DNA of 64,000 nt from positions 2,542,001 through 2,606,000 of the forward strand of contig NZ_CP034438.1 in NCBI RefSeq assembly GCF_003952265.1, given 5' to 3'. This document shows positions 50,683 to 59,080 of this stretch, one piece after another. Within the stretch, counting starts at the first letter, position 1, and each line of letters begins with the position of its first letter. This DNA is from Flaviflexus salsibiostraticola. Its GTDB lineage: Bacteria > Actinomycetota > Actinomycetes > Actinomycetales > Actinomycetaceae. The notes below the pieces were generated by a model. That model had not been told where the DNA came from. It worked only from the letters and a program-made list of their open reading frames with translations, and did no database searches. The position numbers were made by a program, and so were the translations under genes.

Positions 50683-51509
50683 TGTTCGGCAGAGAGGCGA
50701 TCGAATACAAGTCGGACGACCAGATCAGGAAGATCCGTCGTGCAGCGCTCGTCGTCGCCGACATCCACGATGCCCTGCGTGAGGCCGCCAAGCCTGGTGT
50801 CACGACGGGGGAGCTCGATCTTGTCGCCGGTCGCGTCCTCGAAAAGGCAGGTGCGCGCTCCAACTTCCTCGGCTATTACGGCTATCCCGCCAACGCCTGC
50901 ATCTCCGTCAACGAGACGATCGTTCATGGCATCCCGGGCGACCGGGTGCTGACCGATACCGATATCGTCTCCTTCGACTGCGGCGCAGTCGTCGACGGCT
51001 GGCACGGCGACGCCTGCTTCACGGTCTGCATGCCAAACGCGTCCGAGGAGGATCGCCGCCTCTCCGACTTCACGGAGACTGCCATGTGGACCGGCATCGC
51101 CAAGCTCGCCACCGCCAAGCATGTCGGCGAGGTCGGCGGGGCGATCGAAGACTATGTCGACTCCATCCCGGAGGAGATCCGTCCCGGTCTCGTCGAGGAG
51201 TACATGGGTCACGGCATCGGCTCGCAGATGCACCAGCCGCCGGACGTGCTCAACTACAGGGCCAAGAACAGGGGCGCGAAGATTAAGCCCGGCATGGTCC
51301 TCTGCGTCGAGCCGATGTTGACTGTCGGCAGCCCTGCCAGTCGCGTGTTGGAGGATGACTGGACTGTCGTCACCCTCGACGGCTCGAACGCTTCCCACTG
51401 GGAGCACGAGGTCGCGATCCATCACGGTGGCATCTGGGTCGTCACGGCACCTGATGGGGGAGCGGCAGGACTCGCACCCTTCGGGATCGAACCAGCCCCA
51501 CTCGACTGA
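50682..51509 (+). CDS. map: methionine aminopeptidase, type I
   Basis: A 275-residue metalloenzyme that removes the initiator Met. Metal and catalytic residues are seen in NETIVHGIPGD (His), VSFDCGAVVDGWHGDACF (two Asp), MGHGIG (His), LCVEPMLTVG (Glu) and HWEHEVAI (Glu). It follows secY-adk as in many bacteria, all with overlapping stop/start codons. Confidence 0.96.
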   Translation: MFGREAIEYKSDDQIRKIRRAALVVADIHDALREAAKPGVTTGELDLVAGRVLEKAGARSNFLGYYGYPANACISVNETIVHGIPGDRVLTDTDIVSFDCGAVVDGWHGDACFTVCMPNASEEDRRLSDFTETAMWTGIAKLATAKHVGEVGGAIEDYVDSIPEEIRPGLVEEYMGHGIGSQMHQPPDVLNYRAKNRGAKIKPGMVLCVEPMLTVGSPASRVLEDDWTVVTLDGSNASHWEHEVAIHHGGIWVVTAPDGGAAGLAPFGIEPAPLD

Positions 51510-51513
51510 GAGG

Positions 51514-51540
51514 AGAGCCGCCTGCCGAGCAGGCGGCTCT
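51514..51540 (+). terminator. terminator of secY-adk-map
   Basis: A perfect 12-bp stem (AGAGCCGCCTGC with its complement), three-base loop CGA, followed by TTGTTCTTG. This is one of the few with a real T-rich tail. Confidence 0.88.
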
Positions 51541-51681
51541 TGTTCTTGTGACGATCGTTCGCCTCCTGTGCATGTGACGCGTCCCCACGTGCGGGCTGAA
51601 ACTGAAATCTCGATCCCTCGAGCGCCCGTGATGTGGTCGGCTCCACGCCAACACGCACTACTCATCGCGCCGTCCATCATC

Positions 51682-51687
51682 TAAACT
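51682..51687 (+). promoter_or_regulatory. -10 box of the infA-alpha operon promoter
   Basis: TAAACT in the spacer between the map terminator and infA; no good -35 at the right distance. Leader of about 80 bases. Confidence 0.4.
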
Positions 51688-51728
51688 GAGTAGTCGGAAC
51701 TTTGCGCGCACTGTGCAGAGTCCCACCA

Positions 51729-51744
51729 CCTATCAACTGATAGG
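51729..51744 (+). promoter_or_regulatory. inverted repeat over an upstream ribosome-binding site of infA
   Basis: CCTATCA and TGATAGG are perfect 7-base arms two bases apart. The second arm contains the AGG of a ribosome-binding site for an in-frame ATG at 51750, eight codons before the family start. Confidence 0.4.
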
Positions 51745-51773
51745 AATAAATGGTAACTGCGTTAGCGGGGGTT

Positions 51774-51995
51774 ATGGCGAAAAAAGAGGGCGTCATCGAG
51801 GTTGAAGGCAGTGTCGTCGAGGCACTGCCCAATGCGATGTTCCGTGTAGAGCTGAGCAACGGGCACGTTGTGCTCGCCCACATCTCGGGCAAGATGCGAC
51901 AGCACTACATCAAGATTCTGCCCGAGGATCGAGTCGTTGTGGAGCTTACTCCCTACGATCTCAGCCGAGGACGAATCGTCTACCGCTACAAGTAA
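51774..51995 (+). CDS. infA: translation initiation factor IF-1
   Basis: A 73-residue OB-fold protein that occupies the 30S A site. [27 protein letters not shown] start and [17 protein letters not shown] are canonical, so ATG 51774 is taken. The frame is open from an ATG at 51750 with a better ribosome-binding site, which would add MVTALAGV. Confidence 0.95.
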   Translation: MAKKEGVIEVEGSVVEALPNAMFRVELSNGHVVLAHISGKMRQHYIKILPEDRVVVELTPYDLSRGRIVYRYK

Positions 51996-52010
51996 ACCCC
52001 GCACTACACC

Positions 52011-52034
52011 GAGCCTGGGAGCAGTCCCAGGCTC
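52011..52034 (+). other. hairpin between infA and rpmJ
   Basis: A perfect 10-bp stem (GAGCCTGGGA with its complement) and loop GCAG, with no T run. Possible attenuator that keeps IF-1 above uL36 and downstream genes. Confidence 0.6.
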
Positions 52035-52048
52035 AAAGAAGGTTGGAC

Positions 52049-52162
52049 ATGAAGGTCAAGCCAAGCGTGAAGCGGATCTGTGACAGCTGCAAGGTGATTC
52101 GTCGCCACGGCCGGGTCATGGTCATCTGCACGAACCCGCGGCACAAGCAGCGCCAGGGCTGA
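52049..52162 (+). CDS. rpmJ: 50S ribosomal protein bL36 (zinc-binding form)
   Basis: A 37-residue protein, [21 protein letters not shown] ending NPRHKQRQG. Two Cys pairs/His (CDSC, C27, H32) are intact, so this is the zinc-dependent paralogue. RBS AAGGTTGG. Confidence 0.96.
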   Translation: MKVKPSVKRICDSCKVIRRHGRVMVICTNPRHKQRQG

Positions 52163-52283
52163 ATTCCTGGAAGCGGGCATCCGTCCGCGACAAGCGCAGC
52201 AGATAAACCCGGGGCCCGGAGGCCTCGGACCAGGAACTGGACAGCAGCGCTCCACACCTCCGGCCTACCAACAGGAGTAAACG

Positions 52284-52652
52284 TTGGCACGTATTTCTGG
52301 TGTTGACCTGCCCCGCGACAAGCGGATCGAGGTTGCACTCACGTACATCTATGGAATTGGGCGCACGCGCGCCCACGCGATTCTGGACGGCACGGGCGTC
52401 TCGCCCGACGTCAGGGTCAAGGACCTGACCGAAGAGGATCAGGTCAAGATCCGCAGCTTCATCGACGCGAACTACGAGGTTGAGGGCGACCTCCGCCGCG
52501 AGGTTCAGGCTGACATTCGCCGCAAGATCGAGATCGGCTCGTACCAGGGTCTTCGTCACCGCCGCGGCCTCCCGGTGCGCGGTCAGCGCACCAAGACCAA
52601 CGCGCGCACCCGCAAGGGACCGAAGCGCACGGTCGCCGGCAAGAAGAAGTAG
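52284..52652 (+). CDS. rpsM: 30S ribosomal protein uS13
   Basis: A 122-residue head protein bridging to the 50S. TTG start ([26 protein letters not shown]) with AGGAG upstream. C-terminal basic tail [19 protein letters not shown]. Confidence 0.97.
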   Translation: MARISGVDLPRDKRIEVALTYIYGIGRTRAHAILDGTGVSPDVRVKDLTEEDQVKIRSFIDANYEVEGDLRREVQADIRRKIEIGSYQGLRHRRGLPVRGQRTKTNARTRKGPKRTVAGKKK

Positions 52653-52696
52653 CAGTTCGCGACAGCGAACCGATGATCTCAAGGAGAATGTAGAGA

Positions 52697-53095
52697 ATGC
52701 CCCCCAAGTCACGCACTACTGCCCGCCCGCGTCGGGCAATGCGGAAGAACATTGTCAATGGCCAGGTCCACATCAAGTCGACCTTCAACAACACCATCGT
52801 CACCATCACCGACCCGACAGGCGCCGTCATCGCGTCTGCCTCGTCCGGCATGATGGGCTTCAAGGGCTCGCGCAAGTCCACCCCGTACGCCGCGCAGCTG
52901 GCCGCTGAGACGGCCGCGCGTCGCGCCATGGAGTCGGGCCTGAAGAAGGTCGACGTCTTCGTCAAGGGACCGGGTTCGGGCCGCGAGACCGCGATCCGCA
53001 CCCTCACCGCCAACGGTCTCGAGGTCACGTCCATTCAGGACGTCACCCCCCAGGCCCACAACGGCTGCCGTCCCCCGAAGCGCCGCCGCGTCTGA
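52697..53095 (+). CDS. rpsK: 30S ribosomal protein uS11
   Basis: A 132-residue platform protein. [25 protein letters not shown] and the C-terminal [18 protein letters not shown] are canonical. rpsD does not follow; the next gene is rpoA. Confidence 0.98.
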   Translation: MPPKSRTTARPRRAMRKNIVNGQVHIKSTFNNTIVTITDPTGAVIASASSGMMGFKGSRKSTPYAAQLAAETAARRAMESGLKKVDVFVKGPGSGRETAIRTLTANGLEVTSIQDVTPQAHNGCRPPKRRRV

Positions 53096-53172
53096 TTGCT
53101 TGACCCGGGCCATCCGGCACCGGTTCCAACCTGCAGTGTCATATAGCGGTCACTGCTGAAAGGAAACACATC

Positions 53173-54174
53173 GTGCAGATCGCACAGCGTCCCGTCCTCT
53201 CTGAGGAAGTCGTCTCCGACAATCGTGCGCGGTTCATCCTTGAGCCGCTCGAGCCGGGCTTCGGCTACACCCTGGGCAACTCCCTCCGCCGCACGCTGCT
53301 CTCCTCCATTCCGGGAGCAGCGGTCACCTCGATCAAGATTGACTCTGTGCTTCACGAGTTCACGACGATCGAGGGCGTGAAGGAGGACGTCTCGGAGATC
53401 ATCCTGAACATCAAGGAGCTCGTCGTCTCGTCTGAGAACGATGAGCCGGTCCAGATGTACCTGCGCAAGCAGGGTCCAGGTGTCGTCACCGCGGCTGATA
53501 TCAACCCGCCCGCCGGCGTCGAGATCCACAACACGGATCTGGTCATCGCCACCCTCAATGAGAAGGGCAAGCTGGAGATCGACCTGATCGTCGAGCGCGG
53601 TCGCGGCTACGTGTCCGCAGCCCAGAACAAGGATCCCGAGGCAGAGATCGGCCGTATTCCGGTCGACTCGATCTACTCCCCGGTTCTTCAGGTGTCCTAC
53701 AAGGTTGAGGCGACCCGTGTCGAACAGCGCACGGACTTCGACAAGCTCATCGTCGACGTCGAGACCAAGGCATCGTTGAGCCCGCGCGACGCGTTCGCAT
53801 CCGCCGGCAAGACCCTTGTCGAGCTCTTCGGACTTGCAGCCGACCTCAACCTCGAAGCCGAGGGCATCGAGCTCGGCGAGCCTCCGGTGGAGGAGACGCA
53901 GTCTTCGGACCTGCAGCGCCCCATCACCATTCTCAATCTCCCCGCGCGCTCGCAGAACTGCCTGCAGCGTGAGGGAATCGAAACAATCGGCCAGCTCATC
54001 CTGCGCTCTGAGGCAGATCTGCTGGATATTCGTAACTTCGGTGCGAAGTCGATCGAGGACGTGAAGGACGAGCTCGCGAAGCTCGACCTTCAGCTCAAGG
54101 ATTCTCCCGGCAGCTTCATGGGCGGCTACGACGAATCCTATGGCTCGTCCATGTTCAGCGACGACCTCCACTGA
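53173..54174 (+). CDS. rpoA: RNA polymerase alpha subunit
   Basis: A 333-residue protein. The N-terminal domain (about 1-230) dimerises and holds beta/beta prime ([29 protein letters not shown]). The C-terminal domain (about 250-315; [35 protein letters not shown]) contacts UP elements and regulators. GTG start, RBS AAAGGAAA. Confidence 0.98.
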   Translation: MQIAQRPVLSEEVVSDNRARFILEPLEPGFGYTLGNSLRRTLLSSIPGAAVTSIKIDSVLHEFTTIEGVKEDVSEIILNIKELVVSSENDEPVQMYLRKQGPGVVTAADINPPAGVEIHNTDLVIATLNEKGKLEIDLIVERGRGYVSAAQNKDPEAEIGRIPVDSIYSPVLQVSYKVEATRVEQRTDFDKLIVDVETKASLSPRDAFASAGKTLVELFGLAADLNLEAEGIELGEPPVEETQSSDLQRPITILNLPARSQNCLQREGIETIGQLILRSEADLLDIRNFGAKSIEDVKDELAKLDLQLKDSPGSFMGGYDESYGSSMFSDDLH

Positions 54175-54195
54175 CAATCATTTCAAGGAGACATC

Positions 54196-54738
54196 ATGCC
54201 TCAGCCCTCTAAGGGTCCCCGCCTCGGGGGAAGCGCCGCACACGAGAAGGCCATGCTGGCCAATCTCGCCAAGGCGCTGTTCGAGCACGGCTCGATCACG
54301 ACCACCGAGAAGCGCGCACAGCGCCTCCGCCCCTACGCGGAGCGCATCATCACCAAGGCGAAGAAGGGCACGACCGCGGCTCGTCGTGACGTCCTCAAGG
54401 ACATCACTGACCGCTCGGCCGTCGCCGTCCTCTTCGAGGAGCTCGCCCCGACCTTCGCGGAGCGCGAGGGCGGTTACACCCGCATCGTGAAGATCGGCAA
54501 CCGCAAGGGCGACAACGCCCCCATGGCTGTCATCTCCCTCGTGACCGAGCCGGTCTCGCCGAAGCAGGCAGTCGTCGCGGAGGCCGAAAAGGCGGCCGAG
54601 AAGGCCGCCGTGGCAGACGAGGCAGTCGAGTCTGCTGAGTCCGCAGAATCGACCGAGTCGGTCGAGTCCGCTGAGTCCGCTGAGTCGACCGAATCCGCTG
54701 AGTCGGCTGAGTCGGCTGAGTCCGCAGACGAGAAGTAG
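54196..54738 (+). CDS. rplQ: 50S ribosomal protein bL17 with long acidic Ser/Ala/Glu tail
   Basis: A 180-residue protein. Residues 1-120 are the normal bL17 fold ([36 protein letters not shown]). Residues about 121-144 are Ala/Glu-rich and 145-178 are repeats of ESA/EST/ESV, a highly acidic tail absent from E. coli bL17 (127 residues). Such tails occur in some actinobacteria, but their role is unknown. Last gene of the alpha operon. Confidence 0.95.
   Translation: MPQPSKGPRLGGSAAHEKAMLANLAKALFEHGSITTTEKRAQRLRPYAERIITKAKKGTTAARRDVLKDITDRSAVAVLFEELAPTFAEREGGYTRIVKIGNRKGDNAPMAVISLVTEPVSPKQAVVAEAEKAAEKAAVADEAVESAESAESTESVESAESAESTESAESAESAESADEK
54628..54729 (+). repeat. 9-bp-type simple repeat encoding the (ESA) tail of bL17
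   Basis: GAGTC(C/G/T)GCTGAGTC-like units repeat about eleven times and encode Glu-Ser-Ala/Thr/Val triplets. Such in-frame simple repeats change length easily. Confidence 0.7.
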
Positions 54739-54782
54739 AGCGCCGAGCGCATCAGCGCTCGCCATGGCCGATCAGGCTTCAT

Positions 54783-54816
54783 GAGGATGGGTTCCGGAAT
54801 TCCGGAGCCCATCCTC
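54783..54816 (+). terminator. terminator of the alpha operon
   Basis: A 16-bp stem (GAGGATGGGTTCCGGA with 54801-54816, one wobble) with almost no loop, followed by TTTT. Confidence 0.88.
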
Positions 54817-54921
54817 TTTTGTCCGAACTTTGGTCAGCGGGTTCTCTCCTGTGCTCATATTCCTGTGGTGGTTGAGGCCGCAACCTGGTGCAATGGTCAC
54901 AACACCGGTGAAGGGAGAGCC

Positions 54922-55263
54922 ATGAAGATCAGCGAGATGGTCCACGAGATCCTTGATGAGGCGATTGCCGCGGAGAACGGGCGCAAGGCCGATATCGTCG
55001 TCAACGACGGACCGCTGCGACAGACATTGATCGCTCTGCGAGCGGGGATCGAGCTTGCACCCCACAACTCGCCGCCTGCGGCGTCGATCCTTGTGCTGAA
55101 GGGCGAGGTTATCGTTACCGGTTCTGAGTCCACTCCCATCGGTGAGGGTGAGATCGTCGCGCTCACTCACGAGCGGCATTCGGTCAGATCGTTGGAGGAT
55201 TCCATCTTTCTGCTGACAACGGTGACGAGCGTGCCCGGGCAGGGGAGCCACGACGGCGCGTAG
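54922..55263 (+). CDS. small cupin-fold protein
   Basis: A 113-residue protein with RBS AAGGGAGAG. The pattern APHNSPPAASILVLKGEVIVTG...TPIGEGEIVALTHERHSVRSLEDSIFLLTT matches a single-domain cupin (motif 1 and 2 with His residues), and LRAGIEL precedes it. The N-terminal 40 residues are helical and charged. Such proteins bind a metal or small ligand; the function is not known. It stands alone between the alpha operon and the CAP-protein gene. Confidence 0.7.
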   Translation: MKISEMVHEILDEAIAAENGRKADIVVNDGPLRQTLIALRAGIELAPHNSPPAASILVLKGEVIVTGSESTPIGEGEIVALTHERHSVRSLEDSIFLLTTVTSVPGQGSHDGA

Positions 55264-55347
55264 CGGAGTGCGGGTCCGGCAGGAGTCCCCACGAGGTGAG
55301 ATGGCATGTGTTGACACTGACAAACGCCCGCAGGGAAGCATCCGACC

Positions 55348-55356
55348 TGGTAGCGT
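55348..55356 (+). promoter_or_regulatory. possible extended -10 promoter of the CAP-protein gene
   Basis: TGG-TAGCGT fits an extended -10 (TGnTAnnnT), 66 bases before the TTG start at 55422. A TTGACA at 55312 is too far upstream to pair with it. Confidence 0.35.
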
Positions 55357-55421
55357 GCGAGTAGAACTCGAATCGTTACCGAATCGAGACCACCCTGCAC
55401 CCCATCTTCGGAGGAAGACTC

Positions 55422-57116
55422 TTGACCACAGTCAAGCGGACCCTTGGAGCGCTCGTCGCCGCGCTTCTCACTCTGTCCATGATGATGATCGGCTCCTCTG
55501 CCCTGGCGGCGGCGGACCCGAAACTCGGAACGAGTCCCGGCAGCGGCTCGATCGTCAGCACCGACCTTGCTGTCAATCAGCCGCAGATCCGCACGGATGC
55601 GCTGGCGGCCGTCAAGTCCATTCGGGCTCAGATGTACGACGACACTGAGGTTGTCCTCGACGGAAAGCCCCTGCGGCAGGTCGTGAGCGAGGCCGGGCTG
55701 TCGCGCGACCAATACATCAATGGGGTGCGCTGGGATCGCAACCTCGAACGGTCCACTCTCCAGCGGGCCTACGAGCAGAACATCTTCTGGGGCCACACGC
55801 GTCCCGATGGTGGGTCCTACTCGAATGCGGCAGTTGGTGTCAGCTGGCCGGGCGAGATCATCACGACGCAGGCCAACATCACGACAGCCATCGCCGACGT
55901 TGAGCGCGGCACCTGGGCGGGGGAGCGGGACGCCCTCATCGCCGCCAACGGCGCATTCAACAACGCGACTGGACACCTCTACAACCTCATCAACCCCCGC
56001 TACAGCGCCTACGGCTTCGCGCGCGTCGGCGGGGTGACGGTCGGATGGATGCACCGGACGGGGTCCGGCGACGTGAGCGGGACGAACCTCAGCGGCACGT
56101 ACCGTTTCGAGACGGCGGTGAGCAACAGTGTTCTCGATCGCATGAGCGTGAAGATGACAGCGCCAGCCTCCCTCAATCCGGGCGAGACGGCTACCAGCAC
56201 CCTGACCGGCACGGCGAAGTCGCTCACCTACATCCCCGCGATTCCGGTCGCCATTGAGGCCACCTACAGCTCGTCGAACACGAACGTCGTTGCCGTCTCG
56301 GCGGACGGCGCGCTGCGTGGAACCGGCGGAGGCTCCGCGACGGTCACCGCGCGGACAGCGACGGGAAAGACGTATACGTCGAACGTATCAGTGACCGGGG
56401 ATCCGGCCATGGGCCAGGAACCGGCGACTGGAGTGAATGTCGCTGTCCTCGCCAACAGCTGGTCGACCCTCGCCGATGACGTCGAGTTCGAGTACGCCTC
56501 ACCCGGCGATGAGGTCATCGTCGGAGACTGGGACGGCAATGGCACCGACACCCTCGGCGTGCGGCGTGGCAACACCTTCTACCTCCACAACTCCCTGCGG
56601 GGAGGTGCTCCCGATCACCAGTTCGACTATGGGCGCCTCGGCGATGAGGTTCTCGTGGGGGACTGGGATGGCAATGGCACCGACACCCTCGGCGTTCGGC
56701 GCGGCAACACCTTCTACCTCAACAATGTCCTGCGAGGCGGAATCGCCGAGAACCAGTTCGACTATGGCAGGATCGGCGATGAGGTCATCGTCGGCGACTG
56801 GAACGGGACCGGCAACGACACGATCAGCGTTCGGCGCGGCGTCACCTTCTTCATCAGCAACCGTCTCGCCACCGGCATCGCCGAGCGTGAATACCACTAC
56901 GGACGCCTGGGTGATGAGGCGATCATCGGCGACTTCGACGGCGACGGAATGGACACGGTGACACTCCGTCGCGTCAGCACACTCCACATCAACAACAGGC
57001 ATGCCGGGGGCAGTGCTGAGCGCAAGGTGGACTATGGACTGCCGGGCGAGCCGCTCCTCATCGGTGACTGGAACGGCGACGGGATCGACACTCCGGGGCT
57101 CTTCAGGGTGAAGTAG
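55422..57116 (+). CDS. secreted CAP/SCP-domain protein with Ig-like and 45-residue-repeat domains
   Basis: A 564-residue secreted protein. TTG start with GGAGGAAG upstream; signal peptide to about ALAA (residue 30). Residues about 45-210 are a CAP/SCP domain (the CRISP, antigen 5, PR-1 family): QNIFWGHTRPDGG and GHLYNLINPRYSAYGFARV carry the family His and the Glu lies in GEIITTQ. Residues about 240-325 form a bacterial Ig-like (Big2) domain (TYSSSNTNVVAVSADGALRGTGGGSATVT). Residues about 340-564 are five 45-residue repeats identical in design to those of the PIG-L protein at 26474. Function may be cell-wall or surface related. Confidence 0.85.
   Translation: MTTVKRTLGALVAALLTLSMMMIGSSALAAADPKLGTSPGSGSIVSTDLAVNQPQIRTDALAAVKSIRAQMYDDTEVVLDGKPLRQVVSEAGLSRDQYINGVRWDRNLERSTLQRAYEQNIFWGHTRPDGGSYSNAAVGVSWPGEIITTQANITTAIADVERGTWAGERDALIAANGAFNNATGHLYNLINPRYSAYGFARVGGVTVGWMHRTGSGDVSGTNLSGTYRFETAVSNSVLDRMSVKMTAPASLNPGETATSTLTGTAKSLTYIPAIPVAIEATYSSSNTNVVAVSADGALRGTGGGSATVTARTATGKTYTSNVSVTGDPAMGQEPATGVNVAVLANSWSTLADDVEFEYASPGDEVIVGDWDGNGTDTLGVRRGNTFYLHNSLRGGAPDHQFDYGRLGDEVLVGDWDGNGTDTLGVRRGNTFYLNNVLRGGIAENQFDYGRIGDEVIVGDWNGTGNDTISVRRGVTFFISNRLATGIAEREYHYGRLGDEAIIGDFDGDGMDTVTLRRVSTLHINNRHAGGSAERKVDYGLPGEPLLIGDWNGDGIDTPGLFRVK
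56493..57113 (+). repeat. 45-residue (135-bp) tandem repeats, C-terminal module of the CAP protein
   Basis: Units start at 56493, 56628, 56763 and 56898, each exactly 135 bp, with a shortened fifth from 57033 to the stop. Units 1 and 2 are nearly identical at DNA level (GACGGCAATGGCACCGACAC... and neighbours), pointing to recent duplication; units 3-5 have diverged. A half unit (about 56439-56492) precedes unit 1. Confidence 0.85.
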
Positions 57117-57162
57117 CGGATCTGGCGGCTCTACAGATCCAGCCAGGGCCGGGAACAAGCGG

Positions 57163-57197
57163 GGAGGGGAGCGGTGCAGTGTGCATCGCTCCCCTCC
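57163..57197. terminator. bidirectional terminator between the CAP-protein and ROK genes
   Basis: A 16-bp stem (GGAGGGGAGCGGTGCA with 57182-57197, one wobble) and loop GTG, between convergent genes ending at 57116 and 57211. Confidence 0.82.
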
Positions 57198-57210
57198 TAG
57201 TCGTTCATCC

Positions 57211-57984
57211 CTACGATCGTCCGTTGAGGAATGACCATGCCTGGACACCCGAGGACATGCCGGCGGTGTTTGGGACGAAGGTGGCGTTCTCGATCCGCGC
57301 GCGGACCACAGGGGTGATGCGCGAGGCGTTGCCGCCCCCGATATAGAGGGTGTCCCAGCGGAGCACAGGAAAGAGGAGTTCAATCGCGCGCAGGACTCGC
57401 CGGGACCAGGCGGAGTCACCTAGACGGCGGCGCTCGTGCTCGCCGAGAACGTCATCGAAGGTCAGTCCCCAGCGCATCGGCGCATGTGAGATCTCGAGGT
57501 GAGGCGAGAGGACTCCGTTGTCGACGAGGGCCGTTCCGAGCCCGGTCCCGAGCGTCATGAAGAACTCCAGGCCCTGCCCGCTGACGATCCCGGCGGCAGC
57601 GACCTCGGCATCGTTGAGAACGAGCGCCGGCACGCCGAAGCGTTCCTTCAGCGCCTGCGCCATGTCGAAATCCCTCCACTGCTCCACGAGGTCGGGGACT
57701 GGCTTCGTGCGCGGACCGGAACGGCAGATGTAGTGCGGTGTGTGGACGACGACCCCGTGTCGGATCATGCCCGGCATCCCGAGGGTGATGCGATCGGCGG
57801 GCGGCAGCTGGTTCGCCATGTCTGCAACGATCGAGATGAGCTTCGTCGGCGGCAGAGGATAGGGCACGGGTTCGCGCAGCGCCGGGGCGATCTGCTGGGA
57901 GTCGGCATCGAGGACCGTCGCCTTGATACCGCCCCCGCCGCAGTCCACACCGAGTGTGAGCGGCCCCTGAGTCTTTCGTTCCAT
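57211..57984 (-). CDS. ROK-family sugar kinase (polyphosphate-glucokinase-like)
   Basis: A 257-residue ROK kinase. The ATP/phosphate loop is GVDCGGGGIKATVLD at the N-terminus, the catalytic Asp lies in LVLNDAEVAAAG, and the second phosphate loop is FMTLGTGLGTALVDNG. The length and the lack of the CxCGxxGC zinc motif of NagC/GlcK proteins suit the polyphosphate/ATP glucokinase group of actinobacteria, but the subfamily is not certain. ATG 57984 is used: a TAGCGT box lies exactly seven bases upstream, and upstream in-frame codons have no family sequence. Confidence 0.78.
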   Translation of the reverse strand: MERKTQGPLTLGVDCGGGGIKATVLDADSQQIAPALREPVPYPLPPTKLISIVADMANQLPPADRITLGMPGMIRHGVVVHTPHYICRSGPRTKPVPDLVEQWRDFDMAQALKERFGVPALVLNDAEVAAAGIVSGQGLEFFMTLGTGLGTALVDNGVLSPHLEISHAPMRWGLTFDDVLGEHERRRLGDSAWSRRVLRAIELLFPVLRWDTLYIGGGNASRITPVVRARIENATFVPNTAGMSSGVQAWSFLNGRS

Positions 57985-57991
57985 GACCACG

Positions 57992-57997
57992 ACGCTA
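57992..57997 (-). promoter_or_regulatory. -10 box of the ROK gene (leaderless)
   Basis: On the minus strand TAGCGT precedes the ATG at 57984 by seven bases. -35 not clear. A divergent promoter for truA lies 30 bases away. Confidence 0.45.
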
Positions 57998-58035
57998 GCA
58001 CCGTCGGCGTGGAGGCCGTGTGTCAGACTGGTGGA

Positions 58036-58941
58036 ATGAATCGTATTCGTCTCGACCTGTCCTATGACGGCAGCGGGTTCCATGGGTGGGCCGCACAGCC
58101 CGGCCTGCGCACCGTCGAAGGCGTCCTCACCGAGGCCCTGGAAACGATTCTCCGCAGGCAGATCAGGCTGACCGTCGCGGGCCGGACGGATGCCGGCGTC
58201 CACGCCGCCGCTCAGACCGCGCACTTCGATGTGGAGGATGAGGTGTGGCAGCGGGTGCCGGGGCGCTCCTCGCGGACACCGGGTGAGGCGCTGCTCACAC
58301 GCCTGACGGGAGTGATGGCACGGGGGCAGGTGAACCGCGGGATCGGCGACATCGTCATCGCCCGGGTCGAGCAGACGAGCTCTGATTTCGACGCTCGATT
58401 CTCAGCTGTTGGCAGGCGCTACCGCTACAGGATCGACGACCGCCCGGTGCCCGACGTGTTCGCCCGGACACGAGCGCTGCGGTCGGAGCCTCTCGACGAC
58501 CGGCTCATGATGAGGGCGGGCGCCGGCCTCGTCGGTGAGCACGATTTCCTGTCATTCTGCAAGCCGCGAGAGGGCGCGACGACCATCCGCACCCTGCGCG
58601 GTCTCGACGTCCACCGCCCGGGGAGCGGGCCTGATGCGGGACTGCTCGTCCTCGACCTTGAGGCCGACGCCTTCTGCCATTCGATGGTGCGGTCGATCGT
58701 CGGCACGCTCGTTGAGATTGGGCGGGGACGTCGCGATCCCGTGTGGGCGCAGAAGCGCCTTGCGGAGCGCAGTCGGAGCGAAGGCGTCGTCATCGCCCCC
58801 GCGCACGGACTCACTCTCGAAGGGGTCGAATATCCCGACGAGAGCAGGTATGCTCAGCAGGCGGAGCAGGCGCGCAGAGTGCGTGAGAACCCACTCACAC
58901 CGAGTGCCGCTCGCATTGACCCTGTTGGCTGCTGCGATTAG
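58036..58941 (+). CDS. truA: tRNA pseudouridine(38-40) synthase
   Basis: A 301-residue enzyme that makes pseudouridine at positions 38-40 of tRNA anticodon stems. The catalytic Asp is Asp52 in AGRTDAGVHA. LDLSYDGSGFHGWAAQP starts the fold, RYRYRI and FLSFCK and CHSMVRSIVGTLVEIG are conserved. ATG 58036 is six bases after CAGACT, a possible weak -10, so it too may be leaderless. Its C-terminus contains the rplM promoter. Confidence 0.95.
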   Translation: MNRIRLDLSYDGSGFHGWAAQPGLRTVEGVLTEALETILRRQIRLTVAGRTDAGVHAAAQTAHFDVEDEVWQRVPGRSSRTPGEALLTRLTGVMARGQVNRGIGDIVIARVEQTSSDFDARFSAVGRRYRYRIDDRPVPDVFARTRALRSEPLDDRLMMRAGAGLVGEHDFLSFCKPREGATTIRTLRGLDVHRPGSGPDAGLLVLDLEADAFCHSMVRSIVGTLVEIGRGRRDPVWAQKRLAERSRSEGVVIAPAHGLTLEGVEYPDESRYAQQAEQARRVRENPLTPSAARIDPVGCCD

Positions 58942-58944
58942 AGT
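58916..58944 (+). promoter_or_regulatory. promoter of rplM-rpsI inside the end of truA
   Basis: TTGACC (58916-58921), exactly 17 bases, TAGAGT (58939-58944); the -10 box includes the truA stop codon. The leader is about 130 bases. Confidence 0.75.
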
Positions 58945-59080
58945 GTAAAAAGTTGTGTTGGGCGCGCTCCCACTCGCGCTACGACAACAGCAGCGACAAG
59001 TTTTATTCATTACTTGGGCGGACCTCTGGCCGTGAGCCATGCGAACAGATTCCCCCCAGACAGAAACGAAGGCATAGCCC

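Noticed and set aside
55312-55356. TTGACA at 55312 as -35 of the CAP-protein promoter
   Set aside because: No TAnnnT box lies 16-18 bases downstream; the nearest good -10 (TAGCGT) is 33 bases away.
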